Shown: piece by piece, positions 29,479 to 38,507 of the stretch | Layout of the letters: every line of letters starts with the position of its first letter | How positions within the stretch are numbered: position 1 is the stretch's first letter | Origin: an uncultured Pelagibacteraceae bacterium | Lineage (GTDB): Bacteria > Pseudomonadota > Alphaproteobacteria > Pelagibacterales > Pelagibacteraceae | Direction of reading: 5' to 3' | DNA length: 64,000 bases | Assembly (NCBI GenBank): GCA_902594235.1 | Contig: CACJLJ010000001.1 | Span: 248,001 to 312,000 of the forward strand | Made by a program: the position numbers and the translations under genes | Notes under the pieces: generated by a model | Databases searched by the model: none | Seen by the model: only the letters and a program-made list of their open reading frames with translations | Told to the model about the DNA's origin: nothing

Positions 29479-30656
29479 TGAACTTATACAGCATCTCAGA
29501 TAAGATTGTTTTTGGGATTTTAAAAGATATTAACACTGGTTATTTAGAAATAAAAAAAATAGATGGTGAATTGATAAGATTTGGAGATCCAGAACATTCT
29601 TTAAAGGCGCATATAAGAATAAAGAAACCTAACTTTACTTTTAATTTAATTAAAGGTGGGAGTATTGGTTTTGCTGAGTCATATATGAGAGATGAATTTG
29701 AAACAAATAATTTATCAAATTTAATCGAAATTACTGCTAGAAATATAAAGATAATTTATAAGTTTTCAGGATTATTAGATTTACCAATAATAAATTTTTT
29801 TAAACATGCTTTAATAAAAAATACAAAAAGTAGAAGTAAAGAAAACATTGCAAAACATTACGACTTGGGAAATGAATTTTTTTCACTTTGGTTAGATAAA
29901 ACTCTCACATACTCAAGTGCAATTTTTGAAGAAAAAAATCAAAATTTATCTGACGCCCAAAACAATAAATATCAAAAATTAATTAATTTAATCAAACCTA
30001 AGAACGGAGATAAAGTTTTGGAGATCGGATGTGGTTGGGGAGGGTTTGCTGAATATTTAGGAAAAAAATACGATGTAAAGTTAGATTGCATAACTATTTC
30101 TAAAAAACAGTACGAATATGCAAAAGAAAGAATTTATAAATGTGGTTTAAATGAAAAAGTAAATATTCAAATAAAAGATTACAGAGATTTAAAAGATAAA
30201 TATAACTCCATTGCCTCAATTGAAATGATAGAAGCAGTTGGACAAAATTATTTACAAAATTATTTTAAAACTATTAAAGAAAATTTAGCCCACAGTGGTA
30301 CTGCTGCTATTCAAGCGATTACAATAGACGATAGTTTATTTGATAGATATAAAAAAAAACAAGACTTTATTCAAAAATACATTTTTCCAGGAGGATTCCT
30401 TCCAAGTAAAAACAGTATAAATAAATATGTATCAGATAACGATTTGAGCATAAAATCATATGATTCTTATGCAGATCATTACTCTAGCACATTAACTTTA
30501 TGGAGAAATGAATTTAATAAAAAATGGGATAAAATTAAAAATCATGGTTTCGATTTAACTTTTAAAAGAATGTGGGAATTTTATTTATGTTACTGTGAAG
30601 CTGGCTTTAAATCTAAAAATATCGACCTAATACAATTTTCAATTCAAAATAAATAA
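29478..30656 (+). CDS. CFA-synthase family SAM-dependent methyltransferase, non-canonical active site
   Basis: 392 residues with the CFA architecture: an N-terminal lipid-binding part, HYDLGNEFFSLWLDKTLTYSSA, and the SAM motif LEIGCGWGGFAEYL (181-194). Against E. coli Cfa, the bicarbonate ligands Cys139 and His266 correspond here to Ser147 (TYSSA) and Gln279 (AIQAI), while Glu252, Ile281 and Tyr335 are kept. This argues against true cyclopropanation and for methyl transfer to an unsaturated acyl chain, as in the branched and furan fatty acid pathways. The residue equivalences are aligned by eye. Operon with DUF1365 (1-base overlap). Confidence 0.82.
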   Translation: MNLYSISDKIVFGILKDINTGYLEIKKIDGELIRFGDPEHSLKAHIRIKKPNFTFNLIKGGSIGFAESYMRDEFETNNLSNLIEITARNIKIIYKFSGLLDLPIINFFKHALIKNTKSRSKENIAKHYDLGNEFFSLWLDKTLTYSSAIFEEKNQNLSDAQNNKYQKLINLIKPKNGDKVLEIGCGWGGFAEYLGKKYDVKLDCITISKKQYEYAKERIYKCGLNEKVNIQIKDYRDLKDKYNSIASIEMIEAVGQNYLQNYFKTIKENLAHSGTAAIQAITIDDSLFDRYKKKQDFIQKYIFPGGFLPSKNSINKYVSDNDLSIKSYDSYADHYSSTLTLWRNEFNKKWDKIKNHGFDLTFKRMWEFYLCYCEAGFKSKNIDLIQFSIQNK

Positions 30657-30669
30657 CAAAAGGAAATAA

Positions 30670-31218
30670 ATGCGTGACATAAAGTTTATACAATCAATTT
30701 TATTGATAATTTTGCTATTCTTAATTACAAGTTGTTCTAAAAATATCTCTATGAAACCAGAAGATTTTAAAAATAAACAACCTAGATTAATTATTGAGGA
30801 ATATTTGTCAGGAAATGTAAAGGCATGGGGTGTGCTCCAAAATAGATCTGGTAAAGTTATAAGACAGTTTTCCGCCGACCTAAATGGAAAATGGGATGGA
30901 AAACAACTTATTCTTGACGAAAAATTTAATTGGGATGATGGCGAAATTCAAACCAGACAATGGCAAATAAATAAAATTGATGAAAATAATTATGAAGGCA
31001 CTGCAGGTGATGTTGTTGGAAAAGCAAAAGGCTATTCCTATGGACCAGCATTTAAGTTTGAGTATGTTCTTTTAGTTCCAGTTAAAGGAAAAGAAATGAA
31101 AATTACATTTGATGATTGGATATTCAAACAAGATGAACGTGTTGCTATCAATAAAGCAACCATGACTAAATTTGGTTTTAAAGTTGCTGAATTGACAGTT
31201 GTCTTTGTTAAAGACTAG
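30670..31218 (+). CDS. DUF3833 family lipoprotein
   Basis: 182 residues. Lipobox LITSC puts the lipidated cysteine at residue 22 after a hydrophobic signal (FIQSILLIILLFLI). The body matches DUF3833: GNVKAWGVLQNRSGKVIRQF, LDEKFNWDDGE, GTAGDVVGKAKGYSYGPAFKF. Calycin-like lipid-binding folds have been suggested for such beta-rich proteins, but this is inference. AAAGGAAAT precedes the start. It closes the plus-strand run that begins at gcvT and converges on the SDR gene with an 11-base overlap. Confidence 0.82.
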   Translation: MRDIKFIQSILLIILLFLITSCSKNISMKPEDFKNKQPRLIIEEYLSGNVKAWGVLQNRSGKVIRQFSADLNGKWDGKQLILDEKFNWDDGEIQTRQWQINKIDENNYEGTAGDVVGKAKGYSYGPAFKFEYVLLVPVKGKEMKITFDDWIFKQDERVAINKATMTKFGFKVAELTVVFVKD

Positions 31219-31975
31219 TCTTTTTTTGATATTTGGTCATCTTACCCACTAAAGCAAAATAAATTTTACTTGGTAAAAAACTAAGTATTTTAAGTATGAT
31301 AGTAAGAGATTTTGGAAAATGAATTTCAAAAACGCTCTTATTTATCAAACCGTCATATATTTTTTCAGCTGCATAGTCTGTAGTTTTTAAAAAAGGCATC
31401 TTAAAATCATTTTTATCAGTCATTGGAGTTTTAATAAATCCTGGTGATACAAGGCAAACTCGCACATTTGATCTTTTAAAATCAAAATATAAACTTTCTG
31501 CTAAATTATTTAACGCTGATTTTGACGGTCCATAACCAGTTGAATTTGGTAAACCTCTATATCCAGCAATAGATGAAACAATTGTGATGATACCTTCTTT
31601 CTTATTTTTAAAATATTCTTCTACAGCCTTGATACTGTTTAATGTTCCAAAAAAATTTACTTTAAATACATCTTCTATTTGTTCAACATCAATATCTTTT
31701 TCTTTTTTTGGATTCCATGTTCCTGTAGAAAAAAAACATACATCAACACTTTGAAATTTATTTCTTATTTGTTCAAAAACTTCTTTACATCTTTTTTTGT
31801 CAGTTACATCTAATGGAAATCCATGGATATTTTCATTATTATCTGAAATCTCTTTAAGTAGATTTTCTCTTCTTGCTGAAATTGCAACATTCCATCCTTT
31901 ACTAGCAAATTTTACTGCTAAAGCCTTGCCAATACCCGTGCTTCCACCCGTTATCCAAATAGTTTTTTTATTCAT
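31208..31975 (-). CDS. Short-chain dehydrogenase/reductase
   Basis: 255 residues of the classical SDR fold: cofactor motif GGSTGIGKA near residues 10-18, SSIAGYRG with the catalytic Ser, and YGPSKSA with Tyr and Lys. The substrate is unknown. A C-terminal hydrophobic stretch (LTIILKILSFLPSKIYFALVG) may associate with membrane. As I recall, the singlet-oxygen-induced gene group of Rhodobacter also contains an SDR beside the FAD oxidoreductase and CFA-type genes, so this gene probably belongs functionally to the preceding cluster although it is on the other strand. Confidence 0.85.
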   Translation of the reverse strand: MNKKTIWITGGSTGIGKALAVKFASKGWNVAISARRENLLKEISDNNENIHGFPLDVTDKKRCKEVFEQIRNKFQSVDVCFFSTGTWNPKKEKDIDVEQIEDVFKVNFFGTLNSIKAVEEYFKNKKEGIITIVSSIAGYRGLPNSTGYGPSKSALNNLAESLYFDFKRSNVRVCLVSPGFIKTPMTDKNDFKMPFLKTTDYAAEKIYDGLINKSVFEIHFPKSLTIILKILSFLPSKIYFALVGKMTKYQKKTSL

Positions 31976-31987
31976 TTTATAGTGATG

Positions 31988-31993
31988 TATAAT
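31988..31993 (+). promoter_or_regulatory. Possible -10 box for a leaderless tspO transcript
   Basis: TATAAT ends 6 bases before the ATG at 32000, so transcription would begin at or next to the start codon. No clear -35 element is seen. In DNA this AT-rich such a hexamer may occur by chance. Confidence 0.3.
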
Positions 31994-31999
31994 ACTAAA

Positions 32000-32467
32000 A
32001 TGTTAAAAAATAAATTTATATCGTTTTTTCTATTCTTCATTATTACTTATTCAGCATCATTTATTGGGGGAATGGCGACAATTAGTTTTAAAGAACCTTG
32101 GTATTCACAGCTTATAAAATCAAATTTCAATCCACCTGATTGGGTTTTTGCTCCTGTCTGGACTACTTTGTATTTGATGATGACATTAGCCATCTGGTTT
32201 TTTTGGCATTCAAAGAACCGAGACATGAATACAGTTTATATTTATTTTATTCATATAATATTTAATACAACTTGGAGTATTGTCTTTTTTGCTTTTCATC
32301 AAATATTTTTAGCATTAGTCGTTTTGATGATTCTGATTTCTTTAATAATCATTCTTATAATAAGGTTTAAACGTGTCAATTTTATAAGTTATTATTTAAT
32401 GATTCCCTATTTACTTTGGTGTTGCTATGCACTATTTCTGAATTTTAACTTATTTATATTAAATTAA
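32000..32467 (+). CDS. TspO/MBR family tryptophan-rich sensory protein
   Basis: Five-helix membrane protein that binds tetrapyrroles such as protoporphyrin; homologues are linked to light or oxygen signalling and oxidative stress. 155 residues from the chosen ATG at 32000. Typical stretches: FIGGMATISFKEPWYSQL, FNPPDWVFAPVWTTLYLMMTLAIWFFW, and HIIFNTTWSIVFFAFH. In-frame alternatives are the GTG at 31982 and ATG at 31985. It starts just behind the divergent SDR gene and is followed directly by the FOXRED1-like gene (start right after the stop). Confidence 0.88.
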   Translation: MLKNKFISFFLFFIITYSASFIGGMATISFKEPWYSQLIKSNFNPPDWVFAPVWTTLYLMMTLAIWFFWHSKNRDMNTVYIYFIHIIFNTTWSIVFFAFHQIFLALVVLMILISLIIILIIRFKRVNFISYYLMIPYLLWCCYALFLNFNLFILN

Positions 32468-33571
32468 ATGGATGATGTTGTAATTGTTGGTGGTGGTATA
32501 ATCGGAGCTGCAACAGCTTATTTTTTGTCTAAAGAGGGCAGAAAAGTTAAAGTAATTGAAAGAGATCCAACATATAAATCTGCATCTTTTCCACTTTCAC
32601 TTGGTGGTTTTAGAAGACAATTTTTTCAAAAGGAAAATATTTTACTTGGAAAATTTGCAAGAGAATTTATTTTTCAAATACCTGAATTGCTTAAAACTGA
32701 AAAAAATCCTAAACCAACAGCAAGTATGGTTACAAATGGATATTTATTGATGTTTGGTCCAGAACATGCAGAAGAACAATACAAAGCTTTGGAAAATCAT
32801 AAAGCATGTGAAGCCGGAACAAAAAATATTAAAGGATCCGAACTTACAAAATTTTTTCCATATATAAATAGTGATGGGATTGAAACTGCAACATTTACTG
32901 ATAATAAAAGCGAGGGCTGGATTGATCCTTTTATGTTTCATAGTGCCTTAAAAAGTAAAGCTGCAGAACTTGGTGCTGAATTTGTTAAGGGAGAAGTAAA
33001 ATCTCTTTCAGAAATAAAAGCAAAAACAATTATTTCAGCTGCAGGATGTTGGACTAAAGAACTTTTAGAAGATATACCTGTTGAGCCTCAAAAACATACT
33101 GTGTTTAGAGTAAAGTGTCCAAAACATATTCCTGAAATGCCTTTGACAGGTGATTTAACTACCGGCGTTTATTGGAGACCGGAAGGAAAAGAATATTTAG
33201 CTGGATCACCAAAATCTGTTTTTGATGCTGATGACCTTGAACCTGCATGGGATGATTTTGAGGAACTTGTTTGGCCTGCATTGGCACAAAGAATACCTGC
33301 AATGGAAGAACTTAAATTGACAGGAGGATGGGCTGGTTATTATGATTGTAATAGATTAGATAATAATGCGGTAGTAGGTAAACATCCAAAATTTGATAAT
33401 GTATATTTAGCCACAGGTTTTACCGGTCGAGGATTGATGCAGGCTCCAGGTATAGGAAGAGCTTTAACAGAATTAATTACAACTGGCGCTTATCAGTCCA
33501 TAGATATTTCGAATATGGCTGTAGAAAGAGTTCTGGGTAAAAAAGCTAGACCTGAACCTTACGTGCTTTGA
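32468..33571 (+). CDS. FAD-dependent oxidoreductase of the DAO family, FOXRED1-like
   Basis: 367 residues: VVIVGGGIIGAATAYFL (FAD Rossmann motif, residues 4-20), GGFRRQF, an ISAAGCW block and the C-terminal FAD-contact region NVYLATGFTGRGLMQAPGIGRALTELI. The stretch GWAGYYDCNRLDNNAVVGKHP resembles FOXRED1-type proteins more than sarcosine oxidase or glycine oxidase. The amine or amino acid substrate is unknown. Given the creatinase and gcv genes in this window, sarcosine or another N-methyl amino acid is conceivable but unsupported. It is coupled to the next gene through TGATG. Confidence 0.8.
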   Translation: MDDVVIVGGGIIGAATAYFLSKEGRKVKVIERDPTYKSASFPLSLGGFRRQFFQKENILLGKFAREFIFQIPELLKTEKNPKPTASMVTNGYLLMFGPEHAEEQYKALENHKACEAGTKNIKGSELTKFFPYINSDGIETATFTDNKSEGWIDPFMFHSALKSKAAELGAEFVKGEVKSLSEIKAKTIISAAGCWTKELLEDIPVEPQKHTVFRVKCPKHIPEMPLTGDLTTGVYWRPEGKEYLAGSPKSVFDADDLEPAWDDFEELVWPALAQRIPAMEELKLTGGWAGYYDCNRLDNNAVVGKHPKFDNVYLATGFTGRGLMQAPGIGRALTELITTGAYQSIDISNMAVERVLGKKARPEPYVL

Positions 33572-34266
33572 TGGGACAAGTTTTAAATTTTTTTCCGTTA
33601 ACAATCTTTAAATCAAAAATTAATCTCACCAATGAAAAAAAAAAGAAAATGATTGAAGAAATTTTTACTATGGAAAAAAAAAGTAAAAATATAGATTATA
33701 AGAATCAATCAAGCGCATGGACAGGAGATACTCAAGGTTTTGAATATATTCACAATAATCCTATATTTGATGATTTTTTTTTAGAAGTAAAAAAAGCAAT
33801 TATAGAATATTTGAATGTTCTTGAAATTGATCATAACCAATTAGAAATATTTATTCAAAGATCTTGGGCTACAATTTCAAGGGAAAAAGAAAATATTGCT
33901 TTGCACAAACATTTACAATCTCACTTATCTTTTGCGTATTATCTTAAAAAAAGTGAAGGAGATGCAAATTTACTTTTTGTAGACGAAACTAAACATAATG
34001 AGTTTTTACCTGGTTTATTTTTATCACCAAGTTCTAACAAAAAAGAAATCATCAAGAAAAGAAATATAGCAAATAGTGGCGCCATAGTGTTTGAGGCTAA
34101 AGAGGATGAAATAGTAATTTTTCCCTCAAAAACATCACATCAGACTCAACCAAATGTAAAAAATAACGATAGGATATCGTTATCAGCAGATATTTTTATA
34201 GCTGCGAAAAATTCTGAGAATATGGAGCATTTAGTTACCCCTTTTAAAAATTGGAAAACACTTTAA
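33571..34266 (+). CDS. Putative 2OG-Fe(II) oxygenase family protein
   Basis: 231 residues from the ATG that overlaps the previous stop (an in-frame TTG at 33568 is an alternative). The C-terminal half looks like a double-stranded beta-helix: HKHLQSHLSFAYYLKKSEGDANLLF with candidate iron histidines, then IVIFPSKTSHQTQPN with the distal His, and RISLSADIF with the Arg that would bind 2-oxoglutarate. These resemble the uncharacterised TIGR02466-type oxygenases. The first metal pair is not a clean HxD, so activity is uncertain. Substrate unknown. Confidence 0.6.
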   Translation: MGQVLNFFPLTIFKSKINLTNEKKKKMIEEIFTMEKKSKNIDYKNQSSAWTGDTQGFEYIHNNPIFDDFFLEVKKAIIEYLNVLEIDHNQLEIFIQRSWATISREKENIALHKHLQSHLSFAYYLKKSEGDANLLFVDETKHNEFLPGLFLSPSSNKKEIIKKRNIANSGAIVFEAKEDEIVIFPSKTSHQTQPNVKNNDRISLSADIFIAAKNSENMEHLVTPFKNWKTL

Positions 34267-34284
34267 TTCAATTGGTAAATCAAG

Positions 34285-35733
34285 CTAAGTTCCACAAAAA
34301 GTTTTATAATTTTTATTTGATAATGAGGGCATTTGATATTCATCAATATTTTTTTTTTCATTATAAGGATTTTTTAGTATTTCTAAAAATTGAATAGTTG
34401 GTTTCAAATTTCCTTGATTAGCTTCGTTTAAGGCTTCCTCAACTTTATGATTCCTTGGTATCACAAGTGGATTCACTCTTCTCATTAATTTTATAAATTT
34501 TTCAGGGGTATTATTTTTTATTTTTAATCTATCTTGCCATCTTTTTTTCCAATTTTGAAAATCATTATCTTCAAAGCCTTTATCTTTTTGGTTTTCTAAA
34601 TTCATTAAATGACAAAAAGTATTTGTGTAATCCTTTTTTTTTTGATGCATCCAAGTAAGCAGATCTAAAATTAAAGATTTATCTTTATCATCTACACCAA
34701 AAAGACCCAACTTATCTCTCATCATATTAAGCCACTTTTCTTCATATTTTTTTTCAAAAGTATCAATTATTTCTGTAGCTTGTTCTATTGCTTTCTTTTG
34801 ATCATGATCAATTAATGGAATTAAACATTCTGCAAATCTGGTTAAGTTCCATTTGCCAATAACAGGTTGATTGCAATAAGCATATCTTCCCATTTGATCA
34901 ATTGAACTAAATACAGTTTTTGGGTCATAAACATCCATAAAGGCACATGGACCATAATCAATAGTCTCTCCGGATATACTCATATTATCTGTATTCATCA
35001 CACCATGTATAAAACCAACTCTCATCCAATTTATTATGAGATCAATTTGATTGTCTAAGACAATCTCTAGAAGATCTATTGGTTTTTTTTTTGAATTTTT
35101 AATATTTGGGTAGTGTCTTTCAATAACATAATTTAACATCATTTCCAGCTCATCTATTTTTTGTCTAGCAGCAATATATTGAAAAGTTCCAACTCTAATA
35201 TGACTTAATGCAACCCTTGTAAGTACAGCGCCATTCAATGATGTTTCTCTAATTACCTCTTCACCTGTTCTAACAACTGCTAAACTTCTTGTAGTTGGTA
35301 TACCTAAATTATGCATTGCTTCGCTAATAATATATTCTCTTAACATTGGACCTAATGCAGCCCTTCCATCACCATTTCTTGAAAAAGCAGTTTTACCGGA
35401 GCCTTTAAACTGAATATCGTATCTATCTTTATTTTTTGATAAATGCTCTCCAATCAAAACTGCTCTTCCATCACCCAACATAGTAAAGTGACCAAATTGA
35501 TGACCGGCATAAGCTTGGGCAATACTATCACTTCCCTCAGGAAGTGAATTACCTGAAAATAATTCTGAAATTTTTTTATTATCTAAACTTGAAAAATCTA
35601 AATTAAGCTCTTTAGCAAGATCATTGTTAAGTATTACTAGCTCAGGTTTTCTTACAGGAACAGGGTTTATATTTTCTTTAAATGAATTTGGTAATTTAGA
35701 ATAAGTATTATCAAAGCACCATCCTATGGTCAT
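34285..35733 (-). CDS. selO: Protein adenylyltransferase SelO (YdiU/UPF0061)
   Basis: Pseudokinase-fold enzyme that transfers AMP to Ser/Thr/Tyr of target proteins, linked to redox stress. 482 residues with the family blocks AQAYAGHQFGHFTMLGDGRAVLIGE, RYDIQFKGSGKTAFSRNGDGRAALGPMLREY, IPTTRSLAVVRTGE, and the catalytic-loop-like FIHGVMNTDNMSISGETIDYGPCAFMD. It ends FCGT, so it has a plain cysteine near the C-terminus and no sign of selenocysteine. It starts only 5 bases downstream of the formate dehydrogenase alpha gene, likely within its transcript. Confidence 0.93.
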   Translation of the reverse strand: MTIGWCFDNTYSKLPNSFKENINPVPVRKPELVILNNDLAKELNLDFSSLDNKKISELFSGNSLPEGSDSIAQAYAGHQFGHFTMLGDGRAVLIGEHLSKNKDRYDIQFKGSGKTAFSRNGDGRAALGPMLREYIISEAMHNLGIPTTRSLAVVRTGEEVIRETSLNGAVLTRVALSHIRVGTFQYIAARQKIDELEMMLNYVIERHYPNIKNSKKKPIDLLEIVLDNQIDLIINWMRVGFIHGVMNTDNMSISGETIDYGPCAFMDVYDPKTVFSSIDQMGRYAYCNQPVIGKWNLTRFAECLIPLIDHDQKKAIEQATEIIDTFEKKYEEKWLNMMRDKLGLFGVDDKDKSLILDLLTWMHQKKKDYTNTFCHLMNLENQKDKGFEDNDFQNWKKRWQDRLKIKNNTPEKFIKLMRRVNPLVIPRNHKVEEALNEANQGNLKPTIQFLEILKNPYNEKKNIDEYQMPSLSNKNYKTFCGT

Positions 35734-35738
35734 TAGAT

Positions 35739-38507
35739 TTAACTTACTTCTGCTTGATTTTCTTTTGGCTTCACTTCAGTCTTAAATTGATTTGAAATTT
35801 TTTGCACTTGTACGGAAGAAACTTTGTATTCCGCACACATTGTTTCTTCATCTTTTCCGTGACCAGTTACCATATTTACCATATGTTCGGGAAAATGGAA
35901 TGTCGTGAATACAATACCCTCTTTAACTTTATCTGTGACCTCTACTTTAAGAGCAACTTCGCCTCTACCAGAATATAATCTCCCAATATCTCCTGTATTT
36001 AAATCTCTATCAGCTGCGTCTTTAGGATGAATTAATAAGACATCTTCATCAACTATATTAATATTATTTGTTCTTCTGGTCATTGTGGCAGCATTATAAT
36101 GTTGTAAAACTCGACTAGTAGTTAATATTAATGGATAGTCTTTCTGATTATTTTTAATCTCAGTAGATTCTTTCCAATCAAAGCTTTTTAATCGACCTTT
36201 TCCTAATTTAAATTCTTCAGTATGTAAAATTTGAGTATCTGTTCCATCTTCTTTTACAGGCCACTGTAGGCCAAATTTTCCCAATCTTTCTCTAGTAATA
36301 CCTTTGAAAAAAGGAACTATATCAGCAATTTCCGCAAGCACCTGATCAGCATCATAATCAGGTTGATCGAATCCAAGTTTTTGCATCATGTCAGTTACTA
36401 TCACCCCATCAGGTTTTGTTCCTGGCAATGGTGGAACGGCTCTATTGACTCTTTGTACTCTTCTTTCAGTATTTGTAAAAGTTCCATCTTTTTCTAAGAA
36501 TGTGGTCCCTGGTAAAACTACCGTTGCAAGTTTTGCTGTTTCACTCATAAATATTTCTTGTACCACTAACAATTCAAGTGAATTCATCGCTTCAACCACA
36601 TGAGCACTATTAGGATCTGTTTGAACAATGTCCTCTCCAATGATCCATATTCCCTTTATATCTTTTTTAATTGCTGCATCAAACATTTGAGGTATTTTTA
36701 ATCCTGCTTTTGTTGGATGAGTAACACCATATTTTTCGGAGTAGAATTTTTGATTTTTTTCATCGGATACTTCAAAATAACCAGCACCCTGATGTGGTTG
36801 ACAACCCATATCTGCAGCACCTTGAACATTGTTTTGACCTCTTAAAGGATTTACTCCAACTCCTTTTCTACCAATATTTCCTGTAATCATAGCCAAGTCA
36901 GCAATCAACATTACAGTTTTTGAACCTTGTTCATGCTCAGTCACTCCTAAGCCATGAAACTCCATTGAATTTTTAGCTGTTGCATAAGCGATAGCGGCTT
37001 CTTTTACTAATTGTTTATCTACTCCAGCAACCTTTGCCAAATGATCAACATCTTGTCTTTCAATTTCTTTTAAAAAATTATCAAATCCTTCTGTTCTATC
37101 TCTTACAAAATCAGCATTATATAATTTTGATTTAATTATAAAATGTAACATCATGTTAAGCACAGCAACATTTGTTCCAGGCCTTAATTTAATATGATAA
37201 TCAGCTAATTTTGCTAATTCAGTTGTAATTGGATCTAAAACAATAAGTTTTTTACCTTTCATAACTTGTTGTTTAATTTTTGCTCCCGTTACAGGGTGTG
37301 CATTTGTTGGATTTGCTCCAATTACCAAAAATAGATCCGCATGATAAATATCTTCAGTAGAGTTTGTAGCAGCACCAGTTCCAAATGTTTGTTGCATTCC
37401 CCATGCAGTCGGTGAGTGACAAATTCTTGCACAACAGTCAACACTATTAGTTCCTACTGCCGCTCTTATCATTTTTTGAAAAACATAATTTTCTTCATTT
37501 GTACATCTTGCAGATGATATTCCTGCAAATGCATCTGGACCATGATCTTTTATTATTCTTTGCATTTCTTTTTTAATAAAATCATAAGCTTCATCCCAGC
37601 TTGCTTCCTCAAATTTACCATTTCTTTTAATCAAAGGAGTTTTTAATCTATCTGGGTGATCATAAAAACCAAACGCATATCTTCCTTTAATACAAGTATG
37701 CCCAGCATTCACTTCTGTCTGTTTTGGAGTATCAATTGCTACAACTTTATCATTTTTGATTGATGCCTCTAAATTACAACCAACACCACAATAAGAACAG
37801 GTAGTTCTTACTTTTTTATCTACAGCTGCTGATTTTGATTGAAAAACATCTGAAATTGCATCAGTTGGACATGTGTGTGCACAGGCTCCACAAGATACAC
37901 ATGATGAGTCACCAAACATCATGTCATTATCAGTTGTAATTCTCGACTCAAAACCTCTTCCAGACATTGTAAGGACAAATGAACCTTGAATTTCATCACA
38001 AGCCCTTACACATCTTCCACAATTAATACAGTTATCTAAATTCATTCTCATATAATCATGAGAGGTATCTCGAGGGATTCCTTTATGCTGTTTTGGACTA
38101 TTATATCTGTGATCAGTAATACCTAAGTCGTTAGCAACAGTTTGAAGTTCACAATTATTGTTTACTTCACAAGTATTACACTCCATTGGATGATCTGTTA
38201 AAACTAATTCAACAATATTTTTTCTCAAACTTTGTAGATTTTCATTTGTAGTAAAAATGTGTTGATTTTCAGCTACTGGAGTATGGCATGAAGCCACTAC
38301 TTTTGTTGGTCCATCTTTTTCTAATGCAACCTCAACAGAACAAACTCTGCATGCACCGTATGGAGCAAGATTAGGATCATCACAAAGTGTTGGAACTTTT
38401 TTTTCTCCAACATAACTTTTTACAAATTTTAAAATAGATGTATGGTTCGCACCAATTTCGTATGGTTTACCGTCTATATATGCAATTTTTCTTTTTTCTG
38501 AACTCAT
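35739..38507 (-). CDS. NAD-dependent formate dehydrogenase, catalytic alpha subunit
   Basis: Molybdopterin enzyme oxidising formate to CO2. 922 residues: an N-terminal [2Fe-2S] domain (cysteines in CDDPNLAPYGACRVC), His-Cys3 cluster motif HPMECNTCEVNNNC, two ferredoxin motifs (CINCGRCVRAC; CVSCGACAHTC), a [4Fe-4S] site CSYCGVGC, then the Mo-bisPGD domain with the metal-ligand Cys363 in RICHSPTAWG in place of selenocysteine. There is no twin-Arg signal, so it is cytoplasmic. It overlaps the NuoE/F-like subunit gene by one base. The domain order is that of the FdsA / Fdh1A class. Confidence 0.96.
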   Translation of the reverse strand: MSSEKRKIAYIDGKPYEIGANHTSILKFVKSYVGEKKVPTLCDDPNLAPYGACRVCSVEVALEKDGPTKVVASCHTPVAENQHIFTTNENLQSLRKNIVELVLTDHPMECNTCEVNNNCELQTVANDLGITDHRYNSPKQHKGIPRDTSHDYMRMNLDNCINCGRCVRACDEIQGSFVLTMSGRGFESRITTDNDMMFGDSSCVSCGACAHTCPTDAISDVFQSKSAAVDKKVRTTCSYCGVGCNLEASIKNDKVVAIDTPKQTEVNAGHTCIKGRYAFGFYDHPDRLKTPLIKRNGKFEEASWDEAYDFIKKEMQRIIKDHGPDAFAGISSARCTNEENYVFQKMIRAAVGTNSVDCCARICHSPTAWGMQQTFGTGAATNSTEDIYHADLFLVIGANPTNAHPVTGAKIKQQVMKGKKLIVLDPITTELAKLADYHIKLRPGTNVAVLNMMLHFIIKSKLYNADFVRDRTEGFDNFLKEIERQDVDHLAKVAGVDKQLVKEAAIAYATAKNSMEFHGLGVTEHEQGSKTVMLIADLAMITGNIGRKGVGVNPLRGQNNVQGAADMGCQPHQGAGYFEVSDEKNQKFYSEKYGVTHPTKAGLKIPQMFDAAIKKDIKGIWIIGEDIVQTDPNSAHVVEAMNSLELLVVQEIFMSETAKLATVVLPGTTFLEKDGTFTNTERRVQRVNRAVPPLPGTKPDGVIVTDMMQKLGFDQPDYDADQVLAEIADIVPFFKGITRERLGKFGLQWPVKEDGTDTQILHTEEFKLGKGRLKSFDWKESTEIKNNQKDYPLILTTSRVLQHYNAATMTRRTNNINIVDEDVLLIHPKDAADRDLNTGDIGRLYSGRGEVALKVEVTDKVKEGIVFTTFHFPEHMVNMVTGHGKDEETMCAEYKVSSVQVQKISNQFKTEVKPKENQAEVS

